From: Ursus arctos
Lineage: Eukaryota > Chordata > Mammalia > Carnivora > Ursidae
Assembly (NCBI RefSeq): GCF_023065955.2
Contig: NW_026622963.1
Span: forward strand, 13,585,001-13,649,000
DNA length: 64,000 nucleotides
Reading direction: 5' to 3'
Shown here in pieces: positions 46,649-57,377 of the stretch (position 1 is its first letter; every line of letters begins with the position of its first letter). Made by a program: the position numbers and the translations under genes. The notes under the pieces were generated by a model. That model searched no databases, was not told where the DNA came from, and saw only the letters and a program-made list of their open reading frames with translations.

Positions 46649-46922
46649 TTATATATACACACACACACCACTTCTTCATCTGTTCATCTGTTGATGGACA
46701 TTTGGGCTATTTCCATATTTTGGCCACTGTGGACATCACTGCCATAAACATTGGGATGCATGTGCCCCTTCAAATCACTATGTTTGTGTCCTTTGGATAA
46801 ATACATAGTGGTGCAGTTGCTGGGTTGTAGGGTAGCTCTATTTTTAACTTTTTGAGAAAACTCCATACTGCTTTCCAAAGTGGTTGTGCCAGTTTGCATT
46901 CCCACCAACAGTGTGAGAGGGT
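46170..46922 (-). mobile_element. Carnivoran L1, 5'-truncated, with internal (CA)n
   Basis: 3' UTR text (ATTTATTTAACATATAGTAT, CCTGTAACACCCGGTGCTC) is followed by the ORF2 end read backwards (TTTGATGGCTGAATAATATTCC…CATTCCCACCAACAGTGTGAG). A CA microsatellite at 46611-46646 has grown at the ATTCCATTGTATATAT site of ORF2. A 74-aa minus-strand frame at 46684-46908 retains scrambled C-terminal ORF2 text. Confidence 0.92.
46611..46646. repeat. (AC)18 microsatellite
   Basis: An uninterrupted AC dinucleotide run inside the L1 ORF2 remnant, with a second short CA run shortly after. Confidence 0.95.
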
Positions 46923-48079
46923 GGGGACAGTGTTTTTAATCTCTTTTCTATCCAGAGAACCATGTTAAAGTGATTTTATGTGGGTAAAATCAGCTGGTCA
47001 CAGCATCATGATCAAGTAGGACCATCTAATGACACATGAATGTGAAAGACACACAATCAGGTCTTGGTAAAGCAGTACCTACGTGCTCAGAGTAGAGCTT
47101 TGCTAGTTTAGGAATAGAGCCCTATTGAGGCACAGCTTGTGTCTGCAGGAAGAGACAAGGAGAGTTGGAGAAAGAATCTGGACTTCTAACTCCCCAGAAC
47201 TTCCAAACTGCCAGGACAATCCTGTCCTGACCCTTCTCCAATGGGAATTGTGGCCCAAGAAGGTGGAAACATTCACATTTGATTCCCTGATTTCTCTCCA
47301 AACTCTGTCAACTCGCCTCAGAATATTTTATCCTTCTGTGTGGGAAAACCAGTTTTTACTTGTGTACTCTTCACACACCTGCGAATCATGATACAAACAT
47401 CATGTTCTTTTGAGCTCTTAAGCTTTGGAAACTTTAAACAAATCACAATAAATACAAAGTCTTTTCTTTCTCAAAAATTGTAGTCTGTCTCAGTGGAAGT
47501 CTAGGATTGTATACAACTTATATTCGGAGACAAAAGCTAGAAATGAACCCTCTGTTCTCAGTTCTCAGCTGTGTTTTCCCCACCCTGAGGAAGGCCAAGA
47601 GGAGATCAGGGTGTGGAAAAGCCTACAGCTTTGTGAACAGTCAGAACACCACTGTGCCTCTTCAGCCGGGCAGCACACAAATGTGGGCACCTTCTAAAGT
47701 CTGTCTTTTTTTTTTTCTTTAACCATTTTCTCACTGCCTCAGAAAAATTCCATTGTAATTTCCCTTTGGGGATGAGGCTCTACCATTCAGTCTAAGAGGT
47801 GGGCGTGGAGAGGTGATGCTGAACGCTCTGGAGCCCCCTGACTTCTTGGTTCTCTGTGATCACCAGCTCACTCGCCTCTGGTAAACCTTGAATCTGGCCA
47901 CCCAAAAGGCTCCTTGGGCTGCTTCTTTGTTGTTCCTGGGTCATCTGTGCACTCCTGTTTCCATCTGGAAGCTGGAGACAGGAGCTCTTCTGACCAGGTG
48001 GTCGTTAGGCCCCTTCCTGCTTACTCCACACCTGTACATGGATGCCCCACGCTCTACTCCCAGGCTGGTCCAGAGCATC
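46923..48079. other. Unassigned DNA
   Basis: 46923-47700 looks single-copy. An 88-aa frame at 47125-47391 has no recognisable motif. 47700-48079 is GC-richer and may be the start of the L2 that follows. No exon is supported. Confidence 0.4.
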
Positions 48080-48955
48080 TGCTGAGCAGCCCGCTCCAGC
48101 CAACTCTGCCATTCATAGGCAGACCCATGGACATTGGCATCATCCTTCTTTCTCTCCTCCCTCATGCCCAGTCAATGGCCAAATTCTGGGCAAGGTGGCT
48201 CCCTGGGCATGCTGCCAATGTAGTGCATGGCCCAGATCTCCCAGGGCTCTGTTCAGGGTTCAGTGTTCTGTTCTAGCCATCTTGGAGTTCTTCGTAGTTT
48301 TTGAACCAGGGGCCCTGAATTTTGTACTGGGTCCCCACATTGTATATCCAGCTGCCTACTGGGTCTGCCTGTGAAGTATCTGGAACACTCGTCCACTTCT
48401 CCTATCTCTTCCTCACTGCTGTGCTCAAAGGTCCTCTGTTTTTACTCTGTTGGTGGAAGTACCTGCTAGTCTACTCTTGTCTCCCTGTACTCACTGTATA
48501 CACAATATTTTCAAAATGCCAATTTAACAAACAGTTTTTCACTATATTAAGTATCATATCTAAGTGGGTAACCTGTTTTAGCCCTACATGGACATACGCT
48601 CCTCACGTACCTGTGTCCTGGTGCTTGTATGTCCTAGGCAGAGCTCCTGCCCTCACCTTGCTCAGGCACCTTCCCAGCCCAGGCCAGCCCTCCCCACTCT
48701 TACACACCTGCTCTGCCAACTCCTCTCAGTCCTGACCATGCTCCCAAGGCAAGGCTTCTGGACAAGTGCCTCTTTGTGGCACTGATGCCAGTTGCTGTTA
48801 AATAACTAATTGTACAGAGAGTGGTTTAATGTCTGTATGTCTTGCTAGAATGCAAATTCAGTGAGGTTTTTGGGTCATGATCATGGTTGAAAGAGAACCT
48901 AACACAGGGCTTTGTATACCCTGGATGCTAAGTAAATATGGATGGATAAATGGAA
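48080..48955 (+). mobile_element. L2 (LINE-2) remnant
   Basis: Around 48120-48190 the translation DIGIILLSLLPHAQSMAKFW resembles the C-terminal L2 ORF2 phrase (LGVILDSSLS…HIQSVTKSC). CTGCTCTGCCAACTCCTC, CTTGCTAGAATGCAAATTCAGTG and AACCTAACACAGGGCTTTG lie in L2 3'-end order. The middle is weak. Confidence 0.5.
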
Positions 48956-48998
48956 GGATGGAAGGAAGGAAGGGAGGAAGGGAGGAAGGGAGGGAGGA
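48950..48998. repeat. (GGAA/GGGA)n microsatellite
   Basis: ATGGAAGGATGGAAGGAAGG followed by GGAGGAAGGGAGGAAGGG-type units, grown from the tail of the adjacent L2. Confidence 0.9.
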
Positions 48999-49702
48999 AT
49001 TGACTCTTTTAAGGAACTAGCTTAGTTCTAGCAATGATGACTGGATATTAGGCTCTAGGATACTGGTGATTTGGGTGCCTTTCTTGGCCAAGGGAAGGAG
49101 GAGTGCAGCGCCAGGGGCCCCCCTTTCTGGTCTCCTCCCTGGTGTCTTCCCAGGCATCTTCCTATCTTCCCTGGGCTTCAGTTTACTCACCCAAGAAAGA
49201 AGAGGTTGAACCAGATGGTTTCTGAAGTCCTTTGTGGAGCAAGCATTTTATGATTCTATTTTTGTCAAAGGCCCTCAGGAAATAAAACTGCAGTGTAAAT
49301 AATGAAAATAAAAAAGAACATTCTATTTGAAAGTGCTGTAGGCAATTCCTTTTTTATATTCCTAAGAAATGATTCTATTTCCATCCACATGAAATTGGGC
49401 CGTTCTGGCTTTCTACTTCACAAAGTCAATCTGGGTAACTTTTCTCTTTTAAGTTTCAAGTTTCACAATTTAAATTCAAGGAATCTAATATTTTTAATAT
49501 GGTTAATTTTTCATTCCTTGTGTGTAAATGTTGCTTAAGTGTGGTTTGGGTTAAAATTCACAATCAGTGAGTAAAAATATCAACGTTCGGTTTTCCAAAC
49601 TCTTTATAGTAGACAAAGATAAAAGGTAATAATTTCCCATTCTTCTAACAATTTCTGGGTGAAGATTATATCTGTGAGTTTGTTAGTGAATTCTTTCCTT
49701 TT
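48999..49702. other. Unassigned DNA
   Basis: No repeat recognised. AT content rises after 49270. No open frame of note beyond 78 aa. Confidence 0.4.
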
Positions 49703-49717
49703 AAAGACTGAATAAGG

Positions 49718-49920
49718 GGGCGCCTGGGTGGCACAGCGGTTAAGCGTCTGCCTTCAGCTCAGGGCGTGATCCCGGCATTGTGGGATGGAGCCCCACATCA
49801 GGCTCCTCCACTGGGAGCCTGCTTCTTCCTCTCCCACTCCCCCTGCTTGTGTTCCCTCTCTTGCTGGCTGTCTCTATCTCTGTCGAATAAATAAATAAAA
49901 TCTTTAAAAAATAAATAAAT
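49718..49920 (+). mobile_element. Can-SINE, young type
   Basis: Complete, with GGGCGCCTGGGTGGCACAGC at the start and an AATAAATAAATAAAATCTTT-type tail. AAAGACTGAATAAGG is perfectly duplicated at 49703-49717 and 49921-49935. Confidence 0.97.
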
Positions 49921-49984
49921 AAAGACTGAATAAGGAAAACTTTCTTATTGCTATTGTTTTTAACATTTTGCTATATTCTGCCAT

Positions 49985-50700
49985 AGTCTCTTTTTACTTT
50001 TTAAAAATAGCTTTATTGAGGTATAATTGATATACAATAAACTGCAAATGTTTACACTATAAAATTTTAATTTTAATATATGCACACCTGTGAAATGTCC
50101 CACAGTCCAGTAGTTATAGTTAATATACCCATCATATTTCCCCAGGCATACATTTCCTCCTGTCCCCTCCCCCTCCCATACTCAAGAACTGCTAATCTGC
50201 CTTCAGTCTCTAAAGATTAGTTTGCACTTCCTAGTTTTGTATGAATGGAATTATCAAGTATGTATTCTTAATTTGCCTTGTTTCTTACACTAAACACAAT
50301 TATTTTGGCATTCACATATGTTGTCACGTGGATCAATGATTCTTCCCTTTAACCGCTGAGTAGTATTACCTTGTAAGGATTTTTCACAGTTCGTTTGTTC
50401 ATTCTCTTGAATATTTGGATTATTTCCCGTATTTGGCTATTACAAATAAAGCTGCTGATATTCAGGTACAAGTTTTTGTATGGACTTATCTGTTCTTTGG
50501 ATAAATACCTAAGAGTGGAACGATTGGATCATATGGTAGGTGTGTGTTTAAACTGTTTCCCAAAATAGTTACATCCTTTTATATTCCCACCAGCAGTGTA
50601 TAAGAATTCCCATTTCTCCACATACCATACCATACATGTGTTATTGCCTCTCTTATTTATTACAGTCTTTGAGTGGGCATAAAATGTTATCTTGTGTGTT
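49985..50700 (-). mobile_element. Ancient L1 (L1M-like) 3' end and ORF2 tail
   Basis: AATAGCTTTATTGAGGTATAATTG is a classic reversed L1M 3' end. ORF2 tail text follows (TGAGTAGTATTACCTTG, AGAGTGGAACGATTGGATCATATGG, TATTCCCACCAGCAGTG). The 64-aa minus-strand frame at 50529-50723 is ORF2-derived. Confidence 0.88.
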
Positions 50701-50702
50701 TT

Positions 50703-51686
50703 TTTAATTGTAATAAAATACACATAGCATGAAATTTACCAGCTTAACCATTTTTAAGTGTATAGCTTAGTGGTATTAACATCCACATTATTGTGTAACC
50801 ATCGCTGTCATTCATTTTCTGAACTCTTTTCATCTTGCAAAACTGAAACTCTGTACCCATTAAATAGCAGCTCCCCATTCCCCTCCCCCAACCTCAGGAC
50901 TTTCTATTAATTTGACTATTCTAGGTACCTCATAAAAGTGGAATCATACATTTGTCATTTTGTGACTGTTATTTTATGACATTGATATATATAATGTCCT
51001 CAAGATTTATCTGTGTTGTAGCATGTGTCATAATTTCCTTCTTTTTTAAGGTTGAATTATACACCATTCTATTTATCTATCACATTTTGCTTATCCACTC
51101 ATCCATCAATGGACACTTGGGTTGTCTCCACCTTTTGGCTGTTGTAAATGATGCTGTTATGAACATGGGTGTACAAAATATGTTCTAGCCCCTATTTTCA
51201 ATTCTTTTGGTTATATACCCAGAAATGGAATTGCTGGGTTGTACAGTCTCATTGTGGTTTTAACTATTGACTAATCACATTTGGCTTTTTTTTCATGTGC
51301 ATATTTGCCATTTGTATTTCCTCTTTGGTAAATTGTCAGAATATTTAACAAATTTTTGTGTATGCTGAATGTCTTCTTATTATTGAATTTTCAGAGTTCT
51401 TTATATAGTCTAGATACAGGTTCTTTATGAGATAATATACTTTGCAAATATTTTCTCCTGTTTGTGACTTGTCCATTCTTTTAAGAGTGTCTTTTGAAGA
51501 GGAGTGGTTTTAAATTTTGAGGTTTTAAATTTTAATTAATCGACTACTTTTTTGTAGATTATGTTTTTGGTATTGTATCTAAGAAATCTTTGCTTAATTA
51601 TGTTTTGGTGTTTGTGGTTTTTTTTACACATTTTACAGTTTTATATTTTACATTTGGGTCTTCAATCCGTTTTGAGTTAATTTTTT
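50703..51686 (-). mobile_element. Second ancient L1 (L1M-like), part 1
   Basis: A new 3' end starts at AATTGTAATAAAATACACATAG, with AGCTTAACCATTTTTAAGTG and TAGGTACCTCATAAAAGTGG. ORF2 text follows to TCCGTTTTGAGTTAATTTTT, where a younger L1 interrupts. Confidence 0.9.
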
Positions 51687-52053
51687 TAAATATTTTTTTA
51701 TTATATTATGTTAGTCACCATACAGTACATCCCTGGTTTTTGATGTAAAGTTGATGATTCATTATTTGCGTATAACACCCAGTTCACCACGCAATATGTG
51801 CCCTCCTTACTACCCATCACCAGTCTATCCCATTCCCCCACCCCCCTCCCCCCTGAAGCTCTCAGTTTGTTTCCCAGAGTCCATAGTCTCTCATGGTTCC
51901 TTCCCCTTTCTCTTTACCCCCCCCCCTTTCTTCTTCCCTTTCTTCTCCCACGGATCTTCCTACTTCCATAAATGAGTGAAACCATATGATAATTGTCTTT
52001 CTCTGCTTGACTTATGTCGCTTAGCATTAGCTCCTCCAGTGCCGTCCATGTTG
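51687..52053 (-). mobile_element. Young L1 3' end inserted with a target deletion
   Basis: TATTATGTTAGTCACCATAC, GTATAACACCCAGTTCACC and the C-rich 3' UTR are followed by the end of ORF2 (TTAGCTCCTCCAGTGCCGTCC). No target duplication is visible. The host L1 resumes at ACTGTCTTGATTACTGTAGC, which in an intact L1 lies roughly 215 bp beyond the left breakpoint. Confidence 0.93.
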
Positions 52054-52774
52054 CCTACTGTCTTGATTACTGTAGCTTTTTAGTGATTCTTAAAAGCAGG
52101 TAGTGTTATTTCTCCATCTTTGTTTTGTTTTTCAGCAATGTTTGGGCTATTCTAGGTTATTTGCATTTCCATATGAATTTTAAAATCAGTTTGTCAACTT
52201 CTACAAAAAGCCCTCTGAGAGTTTTATTGAGATTGCTTTGAATTGATGGAACAATTTGGAGAGAATTGACTTCTTACACTATGAATTCTTCCAATATTGG
52301 CCAAGGTGTATCTCTCCATTTATTTAGTCTTTTTTATTTCTCTCAGAAATATTGTGTAGTTTTCAGTGTACAAATGTTTTGTGTCTTTTGTCAGGTTTAT
52401 TGAAAAGTATTTCATATTTTTGATGCTATTGTAAATATTTCTTTAAATTTTAATTTCTGATTGTTTATTATTGTTATATAGAAATACAGTAGAGTTATAT
52501 GTTGGTCTCAGATCCTGCAGCCTTCTTAAACTTATTTATTAGTTCTAGTAGCCTTTTTGTAGATTTCATCAAATTTATTATGTATATAATCACATAAACA
52601 CTTTTACTTCTTCCTTTCCAATTTGTATTCCTTTTCCTTCTTTTTCTTGACTGGTTGCATTGACCATAGCCTCCAGTAAAATGTTGAATAGATGTGGTGG
52701 GAGAGGATACCTTGTCTTGTTCCTGATCTTACTGGGGAATCACTTTGACTTTCACCATTAAGTATGATGTTGGA

Positions 52775-52823
<49 letters not shown>

Positions 52824-53606
52824 AGCTGCTGTTTGTCAGTTTGAGGAATTTACCATCTATTCTTGGTTTCCTGAGAGTTTTTATTAAGAAGGCATATTGG
52901 ATTTTTCAGATGTTTCTTCTGTGTCTATTGAGATAATTCAATATATATTTTCAGTTTGTTAATGTAGCGATTATATTGATTGATTTTCAAATGTTAAAAC
53001 TATTCTTGCATCCTGGATAAATTCCACTTGGTCATGATATATTTTCCTTTGAATATATTTTTTGATTAGATTTGCAAAAATTTTGTTAGGAAATTTTACA
53101 TCTATATTTATAAAGTATATTGTTCTGTAGTTTTAATGTTTTTGTCTGGTTTTTGTATCTCTGTAATTCTGGCCTCATTGCATAAGTAGGGAAGTATTGT
53201 CTTTTATTTAATTTTTTTGAAGAGTTTGTGTAGAATTCCTCTAATTCCATCCTTGTATGTTTGATACAACTCACCAGGAAAGCCATCTGGTTCTGAGATT
53301 TACTGTGTGGGAATAATTTTTACTATGATTTCAATTTCTTTAATAGATACAGAGCTATTTGTATTCCCTTTTTCTTCTTGAGTGATTTTTTCTTATGTGT
53401 ATCTTCAAAGAATTTGTTCATTTAATCTATAGTCACATTTATTTACTTAAAATAGTTTATATTATTTTCTTATTATTCTTTTAATATCTGTATAATCTGT
53501 AGTGTTGTCATTCTCATTCCTGACATTAATCATTTCTGTCTTCTCTCTTTACTTCGTGATTAGTTTGGCTAGGAGTTTAACAACTTTATTGATATTCTCC
53601 AAGAAC
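52054..53606 (-). mobile_element. Second ancient L1 (L1M-like), part 2
   Basis: ORF2 read backwards continues: ACTGTCTTGATTACTGTAGC, GTTTGTCAACTTCTACAAAAAG, CATTGACCATAGCCTCCAG, TCTTGCATCCTGGATAAATTCC, AGCCATCTGGTTCTGAG. It ends at TTGATATTCTCCAAGAACC, fused to a SINE fragment. Many stops are present. A (TG)n run lies inside at 52777-52821. Confidence 0.88.
52777..52821. repeat. (TG)22 microsatellite
   Basis: An uninterrupted TG run inside the ancient L1. Confidence 0.95.
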
Positions 53607-53666
53607 CTGGGATCATGACCCGAGCCGAAGGCAGCTGCTAAACTGACTGAGCCACCCAGGCGCCCC
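53602..53666 (-). mobile_element. Can-SINE 5' part only (3'-truncated)
   Basis: The head and first part of the tRNA-like region are intact (CTGAGCCACCCAGGCGCCCC at the right), but the body and A-tail are missing. The left junction lies in AAGAACC, shared by L1 (CAAAGAACC) and SINE (GAACC…GATCATGACC) text. Confidence 0.9.
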
Positions 53667-53684
53667 TGCTTTGTATTCTTTGAT

Positions 53685-54150
53685 AGGAACCTGTGAGGTC
53701 TCATGTGCTTTGCCCCCTCCAGTTTGACCATATCTCCTACCATTCTCTCTCTCCTCACTCCAGTCATTTTACTGTTTTGAACATTCTAAGCCCACAGCTG
53801 CCCCAGGTCTTTGTCTCTGGGATTTTTGTCTACCATTTGGGCACATGACTGACTCCTCAGATTTTTCAGTGTTCTGCTCAGTGTCACCTTAGCAAAGGGG
53901 CCATTCACCACTCAAACCACAATAGGAGCCCCCACACCTTCCCTGCCCTGGTTTGATCCATAGCACTTTCCACCTCCTGGAGTGCAGTGTGTATGTATTT
54001 GTCTGTTGTCTCTTTCCTCTAACTGGAGTAAAAGGCCACTGAGAACAGGGGTCCTAAAGTGCTTGCTGTTAGGCAACCAGGGTGGGAACGGTACCTGCTT
54101 ATAGTAGGTGTTTAATACATATTGAGTGAATGAATGAATACTGTCCACTG
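53685..54150 (+). mobile_element. L2 (LINE-2) 3' region
   Basis: ATATCTCCTACCATTCTCTCTCTCC, CAGGTCTTTGTCTCTGGG, CAGTGTCACCTTAGC, ATAGCACTTTCCACC, TGTATTTGTCTGTTGTCTC and the closing TAGTAGGTGTTTAATACATATTGAGTGAATGAATGAATA follow the L2 3' end in order. Confidence 0.82.
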
Positions 54151-54159
54151 AGGCCAAGG

Positions 54160-54633
54160 GTTTGCTCCAGGTTTAGCTCAGCCTGGTTCTTCTCTGTAAA
54201 TGCACCCCTCTACCTTAACCGTAGAATTTCCCTGACAACTGCAAAGAAAATGGCTTCCATTTCGTAGAATAATGAGAAATAGTCACGGTTTTTAAAGCTG
54301 CTTATTAAGAGCTCTCTTGTTTAATGAAAAACATTGTTTGGTTTTCTTAAGATCCAGTTGTAATGCAGATCTGACAATGCATGCAGCTGGTCTCTCTCTT
54401 TATCTAAAAGCCCATCTGGGTTCTTCTTAAGAAAACCTTATTCCAAATGGAATTCTTTAAAGCTGCAGCCTTTTTTTTTTTTTTCTTTAAATCAAGCTGT
54501 TACACAGCTACATTGTGACTCAGTACTTACTGGTCTAACTTTGTTAAATGCTTTGTAAATCCAGAGGCTTATAAATTTTAAAGAAGAACGCAAAATCCTG
54601 TAACCATCAGTGTTATTTTAAATGTTTGAATCA
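54160..54633. other. Single-copy block with 12-bp inverted repeat, candidate conserved element
   Basis: There is no interspersed repeat. GGTTTTCTTAAG (54340-54351) and CTTAAGAAAACC (54426-54437) are perfect inverted repeats 74 bp apart. GCAGATCTGACAATGCATGCAGCTG and several TTAAAGCTGC words lie between or around them. The composition and motif density recall conserved non-coding elements, but conservation cannot be judged from one sequence. Confidence 0.45.
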
Positions 54634-54857
54634 GGGGTGCCTGGGTGGCACAGTTGGTTAAACATCTAACTCTTCGCTTTGGCTCCAGTCAATATCTCAG
54701 CTTAGGTGGAGATCTTAGGGTTGTGGGATTGAGCCCCACACTGGGCCCTGCACTCGGTGCAGAGTCTGCTTCAGATTCTCTCTCCCTCTCCCTCTGTTCC
54801 CACCCCGCTTGTGCTCTCAATCTCTATCTCAAATAAACAAATAAATCTTAAAAAAAT
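54634..54857 (+). mobile_element. Can-SINE, older type
   Basis: GGGGTGCCTGGGTGGCACAG start, ACTCTTCGCTTTGGCTCC body of the older subfamily, and an AAATAAACAAATAAATC tail. An extra stretch (ATATCTCAGCTTAGGTGG) sits in the body. A target duplication is not clear. Confidence 0.93.
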
Positions 54858-56189
54858 AAGTGTTGGAACTGGTATCCAAACCCAAATGCACTGTTCGTGT
54901 AGTGATTAAACCAGGGGCATCTTGATGGGCGTGGTGCTTTTCGTATGTTTATTTTGATGCCAAAAGATTTTTTTCTTCCAATCAGTAAGACAGGGTCAAA
55001 AAGACTTCCATAACTTGAAGAAGGTAAAGAGATCACTTTCTTCCCTCACTGAGGACATCTCAGTCTTCTGAGTTCATTTCTCCGTTATAAATCCCTGAAA
55101 AGTTATTTTAAGTTGTCATTATACAGAAAATTTTAAAATAGAAGTCCAAACTGAGAATAAGGTCACATTACATTAAAAAAAAAAAAAAAACCACCTCTCC
55201 TACTGTCAAACTTTGTTGTACTATGGGGGAGAAAATATCACCCAAAATTGGCAACAGAACGGAGCTTGGCATCAGAATGAAGCTCACACGGGTCTTGGCA
55301 GCAGACCGGAGCTCATCAAAGCCCCTTGTCAGCCTGTTGTCAACTGAACTGCTGGCCACAGCTTGGCCTTTCATGTTCCTCCAAGTCCTCTTCTCTGGCC
55401 TCCCCTTCCATCTCAAAAGACTTGTGCATCTTTTTTTTTTCTTAACCCGTCTGGTCATTAATTCAAACCAAAATGTTTTGTTTTTGCTTTTTAATGCTTG
55501 CCCTGGCAATGGTGGGATGTCTGTAGTCCTGTCCTCCACTACTCCACAACCCTGGGTCTGCACACACCCTATGGGCTAATGTGTTCTCCCTGTCCTGCAG
55601 CAGGCTTCCATCCTCAGGGAAACGCCCAGGCAGGGAGCTCACCTGGCTGGCCTCCCAGCAGGGTACCATTTCAGTCAGGCCCGGGCCAGAGAGTCAGGAA
55701 TCATCTCTGGCCTCTGAGTGAGCCTGATGGACATCTGGGCCACCCCTAGGAGTGCCCTTGTTTTCTAATCACCCCTCAGTCAGCTGCTTTTTATCAGTTC
55801 TGTCATAGTGAGGCTGTTCTTCTTATTCTGAAAAACATTTTTTTTTCACTGAAAATCAGTCTTATTCCGAATGTTATTCCCCACTCACAAACTAAACATA
55901 ACAAATGAAACTTGTACCATTTCATTTTTGTTCTAGAAACTTAAACTAAAGCTTCATCATCCAGGGTTTATGTTAGAATCCTTCCTAAGGGTGAGAATAT
56001 TCTCAATAAATGTGAATGGTTTCTCTGCCTGGTTTGAGTTTCTGAATGCACCTAACACGCCTGCACTAGAATAGAACCCAGGTGTCCAGCTAGAAGACAG
56101 GATGATTTCAGGGGGTCCTTGAGGATTCTGATGTCCAAATACCATGACTCTTAATTGCTGTTGACCCATATGAACTAAAGGCTGAAATT
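54858..56189. other. Unassigned DNA
   Basis: No repeat is recognised apart from A16 at 55175-55190. A good-looking splice acceptor (TTCTCCCTGTCCTGCAG at about 55582-55600) is followed by an 83-aa frame with no recognisable domain and no convincing donor-flanked exon. The 131- and 118-aa frames near 55168-55579 overlap on opposite strands. Confidence 0.4.
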
Positions 56190-56310
56190 CCATCTTTAGA
56201 GTCATCCCCTTAGATCAAGGTTGTAATGTGAAGAGATAAAAAGAAGAGGCACACAGTGTTTGGCACACAGCTGGATCTCAGTGAATATTTGCTGAATGAA
56301 TCAAGAGAAA
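56190..56310 (+). mobile_element. MIR/L2 3'-end fragment
   Basis: GTGTTTGGCACACAGCTGG and ATCTCAGTGAATATTTGCTGAATGAAT follow the shared MIR/L2 3' end (CAGTGCCTGGCACATAGTAGG…AATAAATGTTTGTTGAATGAAT). Confidence 0.65.
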
Positions 56311-56829
56311 AAATAATATAGCTAATAATTACTGAGTGTGAAGTGGATTTTCCCCCTTGCTCTTCCTTGTGAAATGGGGAGAATCCTTCCCATCCCCTGG
56401 GAAAACACATAGAGCAGGTCAACTATGTGGTCCAGGCCTTGGGCTGTGACCAGTGGGGCCACAGCCTAGCACTCTGGCCCTAAGACTTGAAATTGGATAG
56501 GACATGCAGGAGCAGAGGGAGATGGGAAATCTTCAATGAGAAACAGGGGAAGCATGGAAATGCAGGCCTGCCTTGCATTTTTTAAAGTATAATTTGAAAT
56601 TTTTTATATAATTTGGTACAACAACTAGTAGTTGTTGGCTAGAAAATGTCTGCAATACTTGAGAAGGGATATACTCTTGATGATGACAAGTGATGCTTCT
56701 CACATGACTCTGCTTTCAGCTCTATTACAAATGTTGGGGAAAACTGACACTCAAAGGACCTGCCCCACCTGGCATTATAGTAACTGCTGGGCACCAGCAG
56801 TTGCTGTTTCCATAATTCCCCAGGCATCA
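56311..56829. other. Unassigned DNA
   Basis: No repeat or exon recognised. Confidence 0.4.
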
Positions 56830-56990
56830 AAATGGCTCATTGTCAGATGAGGGTGCTGGTGCTCACAGTGGACCAGTGGATGGAACTTGTTCAAGGCATT
56901 TCAGTGGCAAGTGGCAGGGCTGGGATCTTCACAGCTCTCTATGCCCCAAGTCCAAGTTCATTCTGCCACATTGTGCCTCTTCCCATAGAT
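56830..56990 (-). mobile_element. MIR SINE remnant
   Basis: CATTGTCAGATGAGGGTGC, AACTTGTTCAAGGCATTTCAG, AAGTGGCAGGGCTGGGATC and CATTCTGCCACATTGTGCCTC are reversed MIR in order. Confidence 0.75.
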
Positions 56991-57377
56991 GTTTTGAAAG
57001 CACATGTTTTAGTGGAAAGTAATTAGCATGGATGTTCAGATCTTAGTGGTATTCCAATAAATATGACAGCAAATGTTGCCCATTCCTCACCCAGAAAGCA
57101 GATGTGTGCATCAGCAGAGCTCGTAGTCCTGTGGAACCATTGATGGCTCAGAGCATCTTTGTCCTTTCTGCCAGTACATAATCAGGTTAATGTTAGTGTA
57201 CAAGCAGTAAAGACTTAAGAATTCAATTAAGATACTGGAGAAGGCACAAGAAATGCTACTTTAGGGCAAGTATTGATTTTTTTTCTTAAATAGGAAAATT
57301 CAAGTGGATTGAAGTACATTCTATAATGTTACAAATTTTACAAGTGAAACACTCCCAAAGACTATAGCCCTGTCATT
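56991..57377. other. Unassigned DNA
   Basis: No repeat or exon recognised. It lies between a MIR and the full-length L1. Confidence 0.4.

Noticed and set aside
47125..47391. 88-codon frame in unassigned DNA
   Set aside because: No domain, no homologue recognised, and no splice or promoter context.
55582..55749. Possible exon after a strong acceptor-like TTCTCCCTGTCCTGCAG
   Set aside because: The following 83-codon frame matches nothing known and has no convincing donor at its end. Such acceptor-like sites are common in 64 kb.
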